Below, piece after piece: positions 19,285 through 29,800 of a stretch of 64,000 bases of DNA. Source of the DNA: an uncultured Caldilineaceae bacterium. GTDB lineage: Bacteria; Chloroflexota; Anaerolineae; Caldilineales; Caldilineaceae. How positions within the stretch are numbered: the stretch's first letter is position 1; each line of letters starts with the position of its first letter. The notes beneath the pieces were generated by a model that did no database searches, was not told where the DNA came from, and saw nothing but the letters and a program-made list of their open reading frames with translations. Location: the NCBI GenBank assembly GCA_951813625.1, contig CATOTS010000005.1:62001-126000 (forward strand), written 5' to 3'. The position numbers and the translations under genes are program-made.

Positions 19285-20267
19285 ACCGAACCCCGAATAC
19301 GCGGATCAACGATTGCCAGAAGAATGTCGGAGAGGAGCGTGCCGACAAGCGTAAGAATTCCCAGAATCATGATGATACTCGTCGCCAGGAACATATCCTG
19401 CTGGAGCAGCGAGCGCAGCAGGACGGGGGCAATTGTCGGTAGGCCCAGTACAAGCGAGACAAGCACCTCTCCCTCAACCAGGACAGGCAACAACCAGCCC
19501 ACTGTGCTGATTACCGGATTGATGGCGATGCGAAGGGGATACTTGTAAAGCAACTTGGTGGGTTTGACGCCGCGGGCTCTTGCCACTGTCACATACTGCT
19601 TCGGCAACTCGTCAAGCAGGTTGGCGCGCATCGTCCTGATCAGTTCGGCCGTGCCGGCGGTGCCGACGATCAGCGCAGGCAGCCAGATGTGGCTGAGCAG
19701 ATCGAGGAACTTGGCCGGCCCGAAAGGCGCGTTCTGCATCTCAGGCGAATAGAGACCTATCGATGCGTTGCCGGTCCAGACGAAGAGCAGCCACAGGCCA
19801 ACCAGTGCCAGCAGAAAGTTTGGCGTGGCAACGCCCAGGAATCCAACCAGGGTGAAAGTATAGTCGGCTAGCGAGTACTGCTTTGTCGCCGAGAAAACAC
19901 CGATAGGAATGCCTATAGCAAAGACCAGTACCAGTGAAAAGAGCGAGATCGTGAAGCTCGAAGGCAGCCTCTGGGCGATGATGTCCACAACCGGTTCGCG
20001 GTAGACCATCGAGTAGCCCAGATCGCCTTCCACAAAATTGGAGACCCATTTCCAGTACTGAACGTAGACCGGCTCGCCGAGGCCATAGCGGGCGCGCAAG
20101 GAGTCGATCAGCTCAGGCTCTATGATGTCTCCCTGCGCCTCAAGGCCGGCGATGTAGGAGCTTACAAAGTCGCCGGGCGGCGCTTGAATGATGATGAAAC
20201 CGATGACACTGATCAGTATCATCACCGGTATCATCACCAGCAGTCTTCTGAAAATGTATATCAGCAT
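19281..20267 (-). CDS. ABC transporter permease, DppB/OppB type
   Basis: The 328-residue membrane protein starts with the standard MLIYIFRRLLVMIPVMILIS helix and has the GDLGYSMVYREPV segment and the EAA-like loop (PKQYVTVARARGVKPTKLLYKYPLR) of DppB permeases. It follows the frameshifted substrate-binding gene after 70 bp that hold a strong hairpin. It forms the membrane channel with the DppC-type protein at 15996. Confidence 0.93.
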   Translation of the reverse strand: MLIYIFRRLLVMIPVMILISVIGFIIIQAPPGDFVSSYIAGLEAQGDIIEPELIDSLRARYGLGEPVYVQYWKWVSNFVEGDLGYSMVYREPVVDIIAQRLPSSFTISLFSLVLVFAIGIPIGVFSATKQYSLADYTFTLVGFLGVATPNFLLALVGLWLLFVWTGNASIGLYSPEMQNAPFGPAKFLDLLSHIWLPALIVGTAGTAELIRTMRANLLDELPKQYVTVARARGVKPTKLLYKYPLRIAINPVISTVGWLLPVLVEGEVLVSLVLGLPTIAPVLLRSLLQQDMFLATSIIMILGILTLVGTLLSDILLAIVDPRIRGSV

Positions 20268-20284
20268 CAGGCGGTTCTCGAACA

Positions 20285-20310
20285 GAGGAGGCCACCGAAG
20301 TGGCCCCCTC
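20285..20310 (-). promoter_or_regulatory. UUCG-tetraloop hairpin between substrate-binding gene and permease gene
   Basis: On the minus strand an 11-bp stem (one G-U pair) closes a TTCG loop. The arms are plus 20285-20295 and 20300-20310 around 20296-20299. It stands 28 bp after the stop of the substrate-binding gene and 18 bp before the permease start. There is no T tract, so a full terminator is unlikely. Such hairpins often stabilise or partly terminate the binding-protein transcript. Confidence 0.65.
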
Positions 20311-20337
20311 GTGAATCAGAGGAACGGAGTTTGCCGT

Positions 20338-22402
20338 TTACTCAGAGTGGTAGGCCCAAGTCTCAGGAGCGGCGTAGTACCACTCAGGGGCCACCGGGTT
20401 GGGGATGTTGTACATGCGGCCGGAGAACACGGCGTACCAGACCGCTTCCAGGTCGCCGGGCTGCTTGATCGAGCCGATCACCCACAGGTTGTCCTGGTGG
20501 ATCTTGTACATCTCGGCCTCGAGATCGAAGCGCTTCTGCGCGTCCGGTTCGGCGATGAACTCTTCGAAGATCTCGTAGAGCCGCTTGACGTCGTCCGGGG
20601 GCTCCTCACCCTCGGCGCCGCCAGACATGACCCACTGCGCCCACGGCGGGTTTACCAGCCAGCTGTTGCTGATCGGCATCGGTTCGCCGCGCATTGCGCC
20701 GATAATCGGTGCCTGACCCGCCCAGTTGACCGGGCGAACCTGAAGTTCGTAGTCACCGGCCAGGCGCCGTTCGGTGTGCAGAGCGCCTTCCAGGGGTACG
20801 ACGGTTGTCTTCAGGCCAAGATCTTCCCAGCCCTGCGCGATCAGTTCGGCGATGGGTACCTGCTGCACCCAGCCGGTATGCACCTGGGCGGAGAGCTCGA
20901 AGGGACGGCCATCCGGCAGCATGCGCTGCGTCTGGTCGTCGTTCCAGGTAAGACCCAAGCTGTCCAGGATCTCGTTGGCCCGATCAGGGTCGTGTTCAGT
21001 GTGCAGCTTGAAGCCCGGGTCGGCGCCGTTGTAGACGGATGCGTCGGGCGGCGCTACCTGGGAGGGCTTGTAAAGCCCGTTGAAGACGACTTCATTGATT
21101 CTGTCGCGGTCATAGCCTATCGATAGCGCGACGCGGAACTCCTTGTTGCGGAACAGGTCACGCAGCACTTCGTCATCGATCGACATGTTGAAGGTCACAA
21201 CGCCCAGCACGTCCGACCATCCAAACTGCGGCAGCACTCTGTAGCCGCCGCTCTCCTCGTTCTGCTTGAGGACGGGATAGTTGGTCAGGTAGCCCAGCGT
21301 ATACGGGTTCATGTAGTCGTTCTGGCCGGCGATGACGTCCAGCAGAATCGCTTCGCGGTCACCGAGGTTGGGGCGGTTGATCCGGTCGACGTAGGGCAAC
21401 TGGTTGCCGGCTGTGTCGATCTTCCAGTAGTAGGGATTGCGCTCCAGCTCCTGCACGGGAACGCTGGCCCCGCGTGTAACGGCCTTCCAGGCGAAAATCG
21501 TCGGTACGTCAGGATTGCCATACCAATCGTGTTCAGCCTCAAAGAGCTCAACCCAGTTGGAGAAGCCCCTCTCCTCGGCAAGCGCATTCACCTTGTCGGG
21601 GTCGGTATAGTCGGGATGGAACTGCTCAAGGTAGTGAGCGGGCGCGTAGGGCATGGGACGCCAGCGGTTCAGGCGTTCGAGCAGGACACCGTAGGGAGCC
21701 TTAAACTCCATGACGATCGTGTTGTCGTCGACCTTGGTGACCGTACCCATCTCGCCGCCAACCTTCATGTTGTTGACGCCACTGGGGTTCAACTCTGTGT
21801 TCGACGCTATCGCTTCGTACCAGAAAACGAAATCGTCGGCGCCAAACGGCTCACCGTCAGACCACTTGATTCCAGGTCGAATCGTGAACGTGGTCGAGAG
21901 GCCGTCCGCGCTCGTCTCGGCGTTCATGAACACATTGGGCAGGACGCCCCTGCATGTTCGAACCGTAGACGTGCGGGAACTCACGCAGCAGGTCTTCGAG
22001 AAAATCGAAGTTTCCCTCGTGCACGTTCCGCATCGTGCCGCCGTATTCGCCGATCTGGTCGGCGGGCTGCATTACAAGCGGCTCATCAGGCAGACGCTCC
22101 TCGACCGGAGGCAGCGTGCCGTCGGCCACAGCGGCGTCAAGCATCGGTGATTGCTGGAACGAGGAGATCGAGTTCCCCGTGGCGGCCTCATAGTCGGCAA
22201 TCGTGTTAAACTGCTCGACCTGCCCGGTGAATTCGCCCATCATGCCATCATCGGCCATGGCGTCATCATCCGACTCGGTCATTTCTTCCGAAGCGGGCTC
22301 TTCGGCCATCTCGGTATCCTGTTGCGCCTGTCCACCACCGCAACCGGCGAGCAAGAGACCCAAGATTACGAAGAGACACACGTAAATCCTGACATGCTTC
22401 AT
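20338..22402 (-). pseudogene. Frameshifted ABC substrate-binding lipoprotein (family 5)
   Basis: Two frames together encode one SBP family 5 lipoprotein. The first (from ATG 22402) gives the signal peptide with lipobox LLLAGC, an acidic Met-rich linker and sequence up to VYGSNMQ. The second continues with GVLPNVFMNAETSADGLSTTF and runs to the normal end at 20338. The switch falls in a run of four C on the plus strand at 21947-21950, and removing one base restores a single frame of about 687 residues. It may be a true mutation, a sequencing or assembly error, or programmed slippage. A strong AGGAGG site lies 8 nt before the ATG. It heads the complete Dpp-type operon, which would lack its binding protein if the shift is real. 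Confidence 0.85.
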
Positions 22403-22640
22403 AGAGTTTTCCTCCTAGAGGAACTGAATATGGGTGGATTTGCAGCGGAGGCTGGGGAACCCTGGGGGTGCCAGCTTCCACCGTCGAAAACTTTTTTGGG
22501 TGTGACAAACCTGGCTGTTCTGGGCTATGATTCAGTGAACGGCGCTGATTTTCCAACAGAAGCTGCGGAATTGTCAAATTTCGAAGTCCCTTGCAATTTC
22601 GACTCCCCGGATCCAGCGCTTGTCGTCGAGGGCAGGGCCA

Positions 22641-23567
<927 letters not shown>

Positions 23568-24436
23568 CTGGCGCCGTTTCCGCCGGGACTATCTGCCCCT
23601 GGTCGGCGTGGTCGTGGTTTCTGTATTCGTGTTGCTGGCGATCTTCGCCCCTTTCATTGCTGCCGATCCCACCCAGATCGAGATGCGCCGCGAACAGGAC
23701 GGCCAGACTCTCACACCTCCTTTTCCGCCCAACCCGCGTAACCTTTTCGGCACTGACCAGCTTGGCCGCGACATCTTCGCCCGCGTCGTCTTCGGCCTCC
23801 GCACGTCGCTGATCGTCGGCATCGTAGTGCGCGGCCTCTCGATGGTCGCCGGCACCCTGCTCGGCCTGGTCTCCGGCTTCTTCCCCCGCGCCGTCGATAA
23901 TGTCATCATGCGCCTGACCGACATCATGCTCGCCTTCCCCGTCATCCTCCTCGCCATGACCGTCACCGCCGCGCTCGGCCCCGGCCTGGCCACCGTCTGC
24001 GTCGCCCTCATCCTCGTCGCCTGGCCCGACGTCGCCCGCCTTGTTCGCGGCCAGGTCCTCTCCATCAGAGAACAGACTTATGTCGAGGCCGCCCGCTCGG
24101 TCGGCGCCGGCAGCAGCCGCATCCTCCTGCGCCACATTCTGCCAAACTGCATGGGGCCCATCATCGTCGCCTTCTCGATGGGAATACCCGGCGCCATCAT
24201 GTACGAAGCCGGCCTCAGCTTCTTCGGCTTCGGCATCCAGCCCCCCACCCCCAGCCTCGGATCGATCATCAGCGACGGCCGCGGCTACATCACCGTCGCC
24301 CCATGGTATCCCGGCTTCCCCGGCCTCGTCCTCACCCTGCTCGTGCTCAGCATAAACCTCATCGGCGACGGCCTCATCGACGTGCTGAACCCGCGCGCCG
24401 CCGAAGGCGCCGGCAACCAGCAATCCTCCATCTGAT

Positions 24437-24466
24437 TTGGATTCGCCCGCACCCCTCTGCTAAACT
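24437..24466 (+). promoter_or_regulatory. Candidate promoter for amidohydrolase-Rieske genes
   Basis: TTGGAT (24437-24442) and TAAACT (24461-24466) are 18 bp apart in the gap after the permease gene. A start near 24473 would give a short leader before the ATG at 24515. Confidence 0.45.
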
Positions 24467-24514
24467 CGACTGACGGCGCTGCAAGCCGGATACCGCATAG
24501 CACGAGAGGCCCCG

Positions 24515-25690
24515 ATGGCTACCGAGAATCAGAACGTCACAGTTCAGCGCGTCGAGCCCTCCTTCAATCCCGTCCAGGACGAGGACCTGGACCAGTATGG
24601 CCGCGAGCTGCAGGACTGCACCATAGTCGACGTCGATGTCCACGTAGACGACACGCTCATGTTCATGTTTGACTACATGGACGGCCATTACCGCAAGCGC
24701 ATGGAAACCGTCCTGCAAGCGGACTTCAAAGGCGAACCTGGCAACTCCCTGCGCAACATGATCGCCCACATCGCCTGGCTCGGCTCCTCCTACGACAAAC
24801 CGCCCCGAGCCAAACTTGCAACCAAAGAGGACCTGCTCGCGCGCATGGAAAAGGGGATCATCGATTACAGCATCCTCTTCCCGAGCGAGCTGCTCCCCAT
24901 CGGCTATCTGCCCGAACCCAAGTGGGCAGCGGCCCTGGCTACCGCCTACAACCAGTACATGGTTGACGCCTACCAGAATTTGGACGGGGTCAAGATTGCC
25001 ATCGTCGTCGCGCCGCAGCATCCCCAGCGCGCCGCCGAGGAGATTGACCTTCATGCCGGCCACCCCGACGTCGTCAGCGTCTGCATCCCAGACGTCGGGG
25101 TCAATCCCCCAATCGGCGACGAGAAGTACTGGCCGATGTTTGAAGCGGCGGCCCGCCACGACCTTCCGATCAGCTTTCACGGCATCGAGGCGCTCATCCA
25201 CGACAACTATCCGCTGCGCGTTGCCCATTTCCACACGCTAATGCAGGTCAACAGTATGGGCTTTCCTTTCACTTCAATGTTGCAGATCATGTCGGTGGTG
25301 TGCGCAGGCATCCCCGTACGCTTTCCGAATCTGAAATTCGCGATTCTTGAGGCTGGTCTGACCTGGATGCCCTTCATCATGTACCGGCTCGACGCCGCCT
25401 ACTTGCGCTATCGCACCGAGATGCCCGCGTTAGAGAAGAAGCCAAGCGACTACATCCGCGACTGGTACATCGGCACCCACGAGCTCGAGGCGCTTCCCCG
25501 CCGCGGCGACCTGGTTAGACTAATCGATCTTTACCAGGGGCATGACACAACCATGTGGGCATCCGACTGGCCGCACCTCGAACGCGATCTCATCGCCGGG
25601 CTCATGCGCTACGATATGGACGACACGCTGCGCCGCAAGATTCTAGGCGAAAACGCGCTCCGCTTCTTCGGACTGGCGCCCAGAAAATGA
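24515..25690 (+). CDS. Amidohydrolase-family (ACMSD-like TIM barrel) metal-dependent hydrolase
   Basis: The 391-residue protein has the amidohydrolase-2 pattern: an N-terminal metal strand (IVDVDVHVDD), a mid-protein His (ISFHGIEALIHDN) and a C-terminal WASDWPHLERD, where the Asp is the catalytic metal ligand. The first motif has a single His, as in many members with DxDxHxxE-type starts. These enzymes hydrolyse or decarboxylate small carboxylated compounds. Its stop overlaps the start of the Rieske gene (ATGA), so the two proteins are made together. Substrate unknown. Confidence 0.88.
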   Translation: MATENQNVTVQRVEPSFNPVQDEDLDQYGRELQDCTIVDVDVHVDDTLMFMFDYMDGHYRKRMETVLQADFKGEPGNSLRNMIAHIAWLGSSYDKPPRAKLATKEDLLARMEKGIIDYSILFPSELLPIGYLPEPKWAAALATAYNQYMVDAYQNLDGVKIAIVVAPQHPQRAAEEIDLHAGHPDVVSVCIPDVGVNPPIGDEKYWPMFEAAARHDLPISFHGIEALIHDNYPLRVAHFHTLMQVNSMGFPFTSMLQIMSVVCAGIPVRFPNLKFAILEAGLTWMPFIMYRLDAAYLRYRTEMPALEKKPSDYIRDWYIGTHELEALPRRGDLVRLIDLYQGHDTTMWASDWPHLERDLIAGLMRYDMDDTLRRKILGENALRFFGLAPRK

Positions 25691-26079
25691 CTACCGCCCA
25701 GCCGCCCGCACGCCAAACGCGCCAGAGACGCAAAATCACCGTTGCCGCGACCGACGACTTACCGCCCGGCGCCCGCGTCGAAGTGCAGACCGGACGCGCT
25801 GTGATCGCCGTCTTCAATGTCGATGGCGAATACTACGCCCTTTTTGGCCGCTGCCCGCACCAGTCCGCGCCGCTTAGCCGGGGACGGTTGCAGGGCACCG
25901 TGATCTGCAATGCCGAGACCTGCTGGGAGACAGAGTGGGCTTTCGATGGCGAGATTCTTGTTTGCCCCGGCCATGGAATGGAGTATCACGTCAAGAGCGG
26001 CGAGGCGATTGGCTACGACCTGAAGCTGCGCACCTACGAGGTCGTCGTAGAGGAAGGCCAGGTGATTCTGCTCCTCTAA
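25687..26079 (+). CDS. Rieske [2Fe-2S] ferredoxin-like protein
   Basis: The 130-residue protein holds one Rieske domain. The cluster ligands are C56-x-H58 in CPHQSAPL and C93-x2-H96 in CPGHGMEYH. A short basic N-terminus precedes it. The ATG at 25687 overlaps the TGA of the amidohydrolase by four bases; the longer upstream frame is inside that gene. It would pass electrons to a partner oxygenase or act as a small ferredoxin. No catalytic oxygenase subunit with a mononuclear iron site is next to it. Confidence 0.9.
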   Translation: MTTAQPPARQTRQRRKITVAATDDLPPGARVEVQTGRAVIAVFNVDGEYYALFGRCPHQSAPLSRGRLQGTVICNAETCWETEWAFDGEILVCPGHGMEYHVKSGEAIGYDLKLRTYEVVVEEGQVILLL

Positions 26080-26162
26080 ACTCCACAGCCCCCAGTCCGC
26101 TGCAACAAATGTCCGACTCGTCCACAGCAGGCAAATATTTGCCACATACGGAGCAAAAAGCG

Positions 26163-27395
26163 ATGATAGCGCGCCCGATCCGCCAGGCCGAATTCGGTGA
26201 GCCGGTCCCCGTCACAATCGACGATATGCTGAACGAAATCAGCAACCAGGGCCCCGCCATCCCGGCGGTCATGGACTCCGTCCAGCCGCAGCTCGAGGCG
26301 CTCGATCCCAAACTCTTCGCCGCCGCCTCGCACATTTACATAACCGGCTGCGGCGACTCCTACTTCGCCGGTCTGGCCGCCCGCTACGCCTTCGCCCGCT
26401 ACGCCGCCGTTCCCACCGACGCGCTCGAGGCCCTCGAGTTCGGACGCTACACGGCAGAGTTCCTCCCGCCGGACTCCCTCGTCTTCGGCATCTCCAACTC
26501 AGGCAAGGCAACGCGCTCGGTGGAAGCCGCCGTCAACGCACGGCTGGGCGGCGCGCACACCGTCGCCATCACCGGCAATCCCGACGGCTGGCTGGCACAG
26601 GAGTCCGACACCATCCTCGACCAGAGCGTCCGCCTCGCCGGCGAGCTGATCGGCATGCCCAGTAACCTCGCCACCGATGCCGAGCCGGACAAGCCCCGCC
26701 GCGGCTCCTTCGGCCTCGTCAATTACCTGGCCAGCCTGACGACGCTCTACCTGACCGCCTTCCACACCGGTGTCGTGCGCGGCCATCTCACACAAAATGA
26801 CGCCGACACCCTGCGCGCCGAACTGCGCGCCACCGCCGACCTGATTGAAGGGACTGTCGCGCTCTGCACCCCAGCCGCCATCGCCTACGCCGAGCAGGCC
26901 AGGGAGGTCGAAACCTTTACAATCCTCGGCTCAGGGCCCAGCCTCGCCACCAGCCTGTTCTACGCCGCCAAGACCTACGAACTCCCCCGCGTCTACGGCG
27001 TCTCTCAAGAGGTGGAAGAGTGGGCGCACGAGCAGTTCTTCCTCACCGGCCCGGGCACACACGTCCTCTTTATCGCGCCCGGGGGCCGCAGCGAGTCACG
27101 CGTTCGCGAGCTGCTCCACACAACCCGCACCATGGGCGGCACCGGCGTTGTCGTGGCCGACGCGAGCAATGACGAACTCGCCGCCGCCGCCGACGTGACG
27201 CTGCCCGTGGCGGGCGCTGTGCAGGAGGCGCTCTCGCCGCTCGTCTACTGCGTGCCAGGGCAGCTGTTCGCCACCTACCTCGCCCGGGCCCGCGGCCGTC
27301 TTGCCTTCGAGTTCGATTCGCCCCTCCAGTACGAGATGAACATGCGCACCATCCAGGAAAGCCAGCTGATCGAGTTTCACCCTGCGGGCAAGTGA
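26163..27395 (+). CDS. Double-SIS sugar isomerase-like protein (GlmS/AgaS-type isomerase domains)
   Basis: The 410-residue protein has two SIS domains. The first shows ITGCGDSYFAG and ISNSGKATRS, which bind phosphosugar. The second shows ILGSGPSLATS and the EVEEWAHEQF segment, containing the Glu usually involved in isomerisation. It lacks the N-terminal glutaminase of GlmS, so it may be a deaminase, isomerase or deglycase acting on amino sugars or fructosamine-type compounds. ATG 26163 is chosen because the family start (MIARPIRQAEFGEPVP) begins there; ATG 26109 would add 18 residues. It follows the Rieske gene after 83 bp. Confidence 0.87.
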   Translation: MIARPIRQAEFGEPVPVTIDDMLNEISNQGPAIPAVMDSVQPQLEALDPKLFAAASHIYITGCGDSYFAGLAARYAFARYAAVPTDALEALEFGRYTAEFLPPDSLVFGISNSGKATRSVEAAVNARLGGAHTVAITGNPDGWLAQESDTILDQSVRLAGELIGMPSNLATDAEPDKPRRGSFGLVNYLASLTTLYLTAFHTGVVRGHLTQNDADTLRAELRATADLIEGTVALCTPAAIAYAEQAREVETFTILGSGPSLATSLFYAAKTYELPRVYGVSQEVEEWAHEQFFLTGPGTHVLFIAPGGRSESRVRELLHTTRTMGGTGVVVADASNDELAAAADVTLPVAGAVQEALSPLVYCVPGQLFATYLARARGRLAFEFDSPLQYEMNMRTIQESQLIEFHPAGK

Positions 27396-27427
27396 GCCCC
27401 CGTGCGGTTTAGGCGAGGGAAGGCCAT

Positions 27428-27694
27428 CTGAGTCCACGCCGGTTTGACCTGGTAGAATTCGGGATCAGCTGCACGGAAGAGAACAACGGCGTACCATTCT
27501 ACGCGGCGACCGATCTGACCATGGCCGCTGTGACAGACGGCCCCGACGCCAAGCCGCGGCGAACCTTCACCGAACCTCTGTCCGACTCTTGCGACCTGGC
27601 GAAAGTTCAGGCAATGGAGGTGGATTATCGTCCTCCGGAATGCGTGCCGGGAGATTCAGTAACGGGCGTCATCACCAAGAAGGACGTTCTCTGA
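27428..27694 (+). other. Unrecognised short reading frame without standard start codon
   Basis: A frame open from 27413 to the TGA at 27692-27694 encodes about 88 protein-like residues (SPRRFDLVEFGISCTEENN near the start, CVPGDSVTGVITKKDVL at the end). No ATG, GTG or TTG precedes the first 30 or so codons. The only candidate is CTG at 27428, with a GAGGGAAGG stretch (27415-27423) just before it. The first in-frame ATG, near 27520, would leave 58 residues. It could be a small gene with a rare start or the tail of a lost gene. I do not recognise the family. Confidence 0.4.
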
Positions 27695-27813
27695 CCGGGT
27701 GGAACCTGGATGAATCCATAGGGGGTTCAGGGAGGGGAAGTTTTGCGCGGACGCCAAGTCCCTGTCAACGGTCCTGCTCTTCGCGCCCTACGCGATATTG
27801 CTCACTCTGCAAG

Positions 27814-27896
<83 letters not shown>

Positions 27897-27987
27897 GACA
27901 GTTCATTGTAGAGAGATCCCCTTCCGACGTCAATTCAAGCCACATTTCCTGGACAAACGCATACGCCACGCGCCAGTCGCAGGACTC

Positions 27988-29202
27988 TTACTGCCCAAGG
28001 TAACGCCGCACATTTTCGGCGTGCTCGGCGAATGTTTCTGAAAAGGCGTGCGCGCCGCTGCCGTCGGGTGTGGCAACGTAAAAATAGAACCCGTGCTGCT
28101 CCGGGTTCAATGCCGCGCGGAAGGCGTCTTCACCGGGACTGGCTATCGGGCCGGGCGGCAGGCCCGCATAAAGGTAGGTATTGTACAGGCTGTCCACGGC
28201 CTGATACTCCTCCAGGAAGACCGGCGTCTTCCACCACTGGCCGCTGGCCTCCTGGTATCCCATCGCGTACTGCACGGTGGCGTCCACCTCCAGCAGCATT
28301 CCCGCCTGCAGGCGATTGAAAAGCACACCCGCAATCGCAGCCCGCTCCAGATCCACGACCGCCTCCCGCTCGACAATACTTGCCAGGACAAGGGCCTCGT
28401 GCAAAGTGGGGCCTGGACTGCCGCCTTCACCCGCCAATTCGTGAAGCGGCGCCATACGTTCGCCAAATGCGTCCAGCTGCCGCAGAATGAGGCCGCTCGC
28501 CTTCGGTCCATCCGCCGGCAGTATATATGTGGCGGGAAAGAGATACCCCTCCAGGCTTGAACCCTGCGGCAGCGATGTCAGGAACGGCCATCGCTTGTGG
28601 ACCTCGGGGCAACAGTCCTGCGAATCACCCTGCCGGCCCGCGCCGCTCAGCGCCAGAATCGCATCCTCGAGCGCGCTGAAGTCAGGTTCCGACGCGATGC
28701 GCCGATATGCTTCGCCCGACACCCGCCCTTCGGCCTCGAGAAAGTCGGCCACCTGTTCGAGCCTCCAACCTTCGCGGATGGTCACCCGGACGCCGGCGGC
28801 CAGGTCGCTGCTCAAAACTTCAGCGATCTCGACCGGCGTCATGTTGGCGCGCAAGAAGAAGGTTCCTGCCTTCAGGTCCTGGTCCATGCCCACCTCGCGC
28901 ACATAGGCCTCAAACAGTCTCGAATCTCCTATCAGCCCGGCCGCATGCAGCTGCTCGGCGATATCACGTGCCAGCGTTCCCGGCTCGACTCTGAATTCGA
29001 CGGTCCGGTCGTCGCCGGACACAGGGACGTTTAGATCGGCCCAGTTCGCCTCCAGGTATTGCCTCAACTCCTGCCCGCGAGTGCACGAGGCCACAAAAAC
29101 GGCCAGGACTACCAAGAAGATGGTGAGTCCTCTCGTGGGCAACCAATTTTCTCTCCAACCGGGAGAAACCTCTTTTCTTGCGCGAACAATCTGGTCAGGC
29201 AT
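27988..29202 (-). CDS. mltG: Endolytic murein transglycosylase MltG
   Basis: The 404-residue protein has one N-terminal membrane helix (LTIFLVVLAVFVAS), a LysM-like region (VEFRVEPGTLARDIAEQLHAAGLI) and the YceG/MltG catalytic domain: EGYLFPATYILP, LASIVEREAVVDLERAAIAGVLFNRL and YNTYLYAGLPPGPIASPG. The catalytic Glu lies in SIVEREA. It would cut growing peptidoglycan strands at the outer face of the membrane. The start at 29202 (MPDQIV, alternative 29223) is chosen because a strong promoter at 29249-29277 excludes the longer frame from 29301. Confidence 0.93.
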   Translation of the reverse strand: MPDQIVRARKEVSPGWRENWLPTRGLTIFLVVLAVFVASCTRGQELRQYLEANWADLNVPVSGDDRTVEFRVEPGTLARDIAEQLHAAGLIGDSRLFEAYVREVGMDQDLKAGTFFLRANMTPVEIAEVLSSDLAAGVRVTIREGWRLEQVADFLEAEGRVSGEAYRRIASEPDFSALEDAILALSGAGRQGDSQDCCPEVHKRWPFLTSLPQGSSLEGYLFPATYILPADGPKASGLILRQLDAFGERMAPLHELAGEGGSPGPTLHEALVLASIVEREAVVDLERAAIAGVLFNRLQAGMLLEVDATVQYAMGYQEASGQWWKTPVFLEEYQAVDSLYNTYLYAGLPPGPIASPGEDAFRAALNPEQHGFYFYVATPDGSGAHAFSETFAEHAENVRRYLGQ

Positions 29203-29248
29203 CGCTTCGACTCTCTTGGACATGGCGGGCTGCACATTACGCGCGCGC

Positions 29249-29277
29249 AGTATATCACCGCGATTTGAAATTGCTAA
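29249..29277 (-). promoter_or_regulatory. Sigma70-type promoter for mltG
   Basis: On the minus strand TTAGCA (29277-29272) and TATACT (29254-29249) are 17 bp apart, and a TG dinucleotide one base before the -10 box gives an extended -10. Transcription would start near 29242. Confidence 0.7.
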
Positions 29278-29406
29278 ACGTCGTCCCAGAAAATTGTGCA
29301 TCTTCCCGCAGCCAGAGCCGCCAGCGCACCGCGTCCTGCCGCACAGTTATGCCATCGAGACCGGGTTCTCTGCCAAGTCAGGAAACAGTTCGTCCGTACC
29401 GGTCGG

Positions 29407-29692
29407 GTAACTACTCAGCCGCTATCAGTCTGCGCCCCTGCATGATGCGAGCGAAGGTGTTTTCTCTCTCCTTGCTTATTGGGCGGTCGGGCCTTCGGCC
29501 TTCCCTTGTGCGGGGGGACTCCCCCCGCAACGCCCCCCTCCAAAACCAGCGCTCACCGACGGTACGTCGTCATTCCTGCAGTGCGGCCTATCCAACGTGA
29601 CGGGTGCCAACCAAATACACAAACAGATAATCTGAACGGCGGCGGGGATGGAAGACTGGTCGAGACCGATACGATGTGTGGCTTAATAGTTA
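29407..29692 (+). mobile_element. MITE-like element, copy 1 (286 bp)
   Basis: The ends are GTAACTACTCAGCC and GGCTTAATAGTTAC, inverted with few mismatches. The flanks are a perfect 8-bp direct repeat, CCGGTCGG, at 29399-29406 and 29693-29700. Inside is a GC-rich hairpin core (about 29481-29539) with GCGGGGGGA facing TCCCCCCGC, and no coding frame of its own. Copies 2 and 3 are at 48367 and 54573 in the same orientation. An 8-bp duplication and GTAA ends suit an IS66-type transposase acting in trans; that is inference from known family traits. Confidence 0.88.
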
Positions 29693-29766
29693 CCCGGTCG
29701 GCGCATCTGGCAGTTTTCCAAGCACCTCCAAACCGTTGCCGGATTTCGCGCCAATTGGTCGAATTC

Positions 29767-29775
29767 TGCTATAAT
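29767..29775 (+). promoter_or_regulatory. Extended -10 promoter for rmd
   Basis: TGCTATAAT is a perfect extended -10 box. No good -35 box is seen. The start would fall near 29782, directly before the AGGAAGG ribosome site of the gene at 29801. Confidence 0.6.
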
Positions 29776-29800
29776 GGCGCTTTCAGGAAGGGCCTCCTTC

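Noticed and set aside
29301..29301. ATG at 29301 as start of mltG
   Set aside because: A strong extended -10 promoter at 29249-29277 would start transcription after this codon, and the added 33 residues have no family counterpart.
29481..29539. GC hairpin core considered as a rho-independent terminator
   Set aside because: There is no T tract, and the same sequence recurs in the same orientation at five sites unrelated to gene ends, so it is a repeat.
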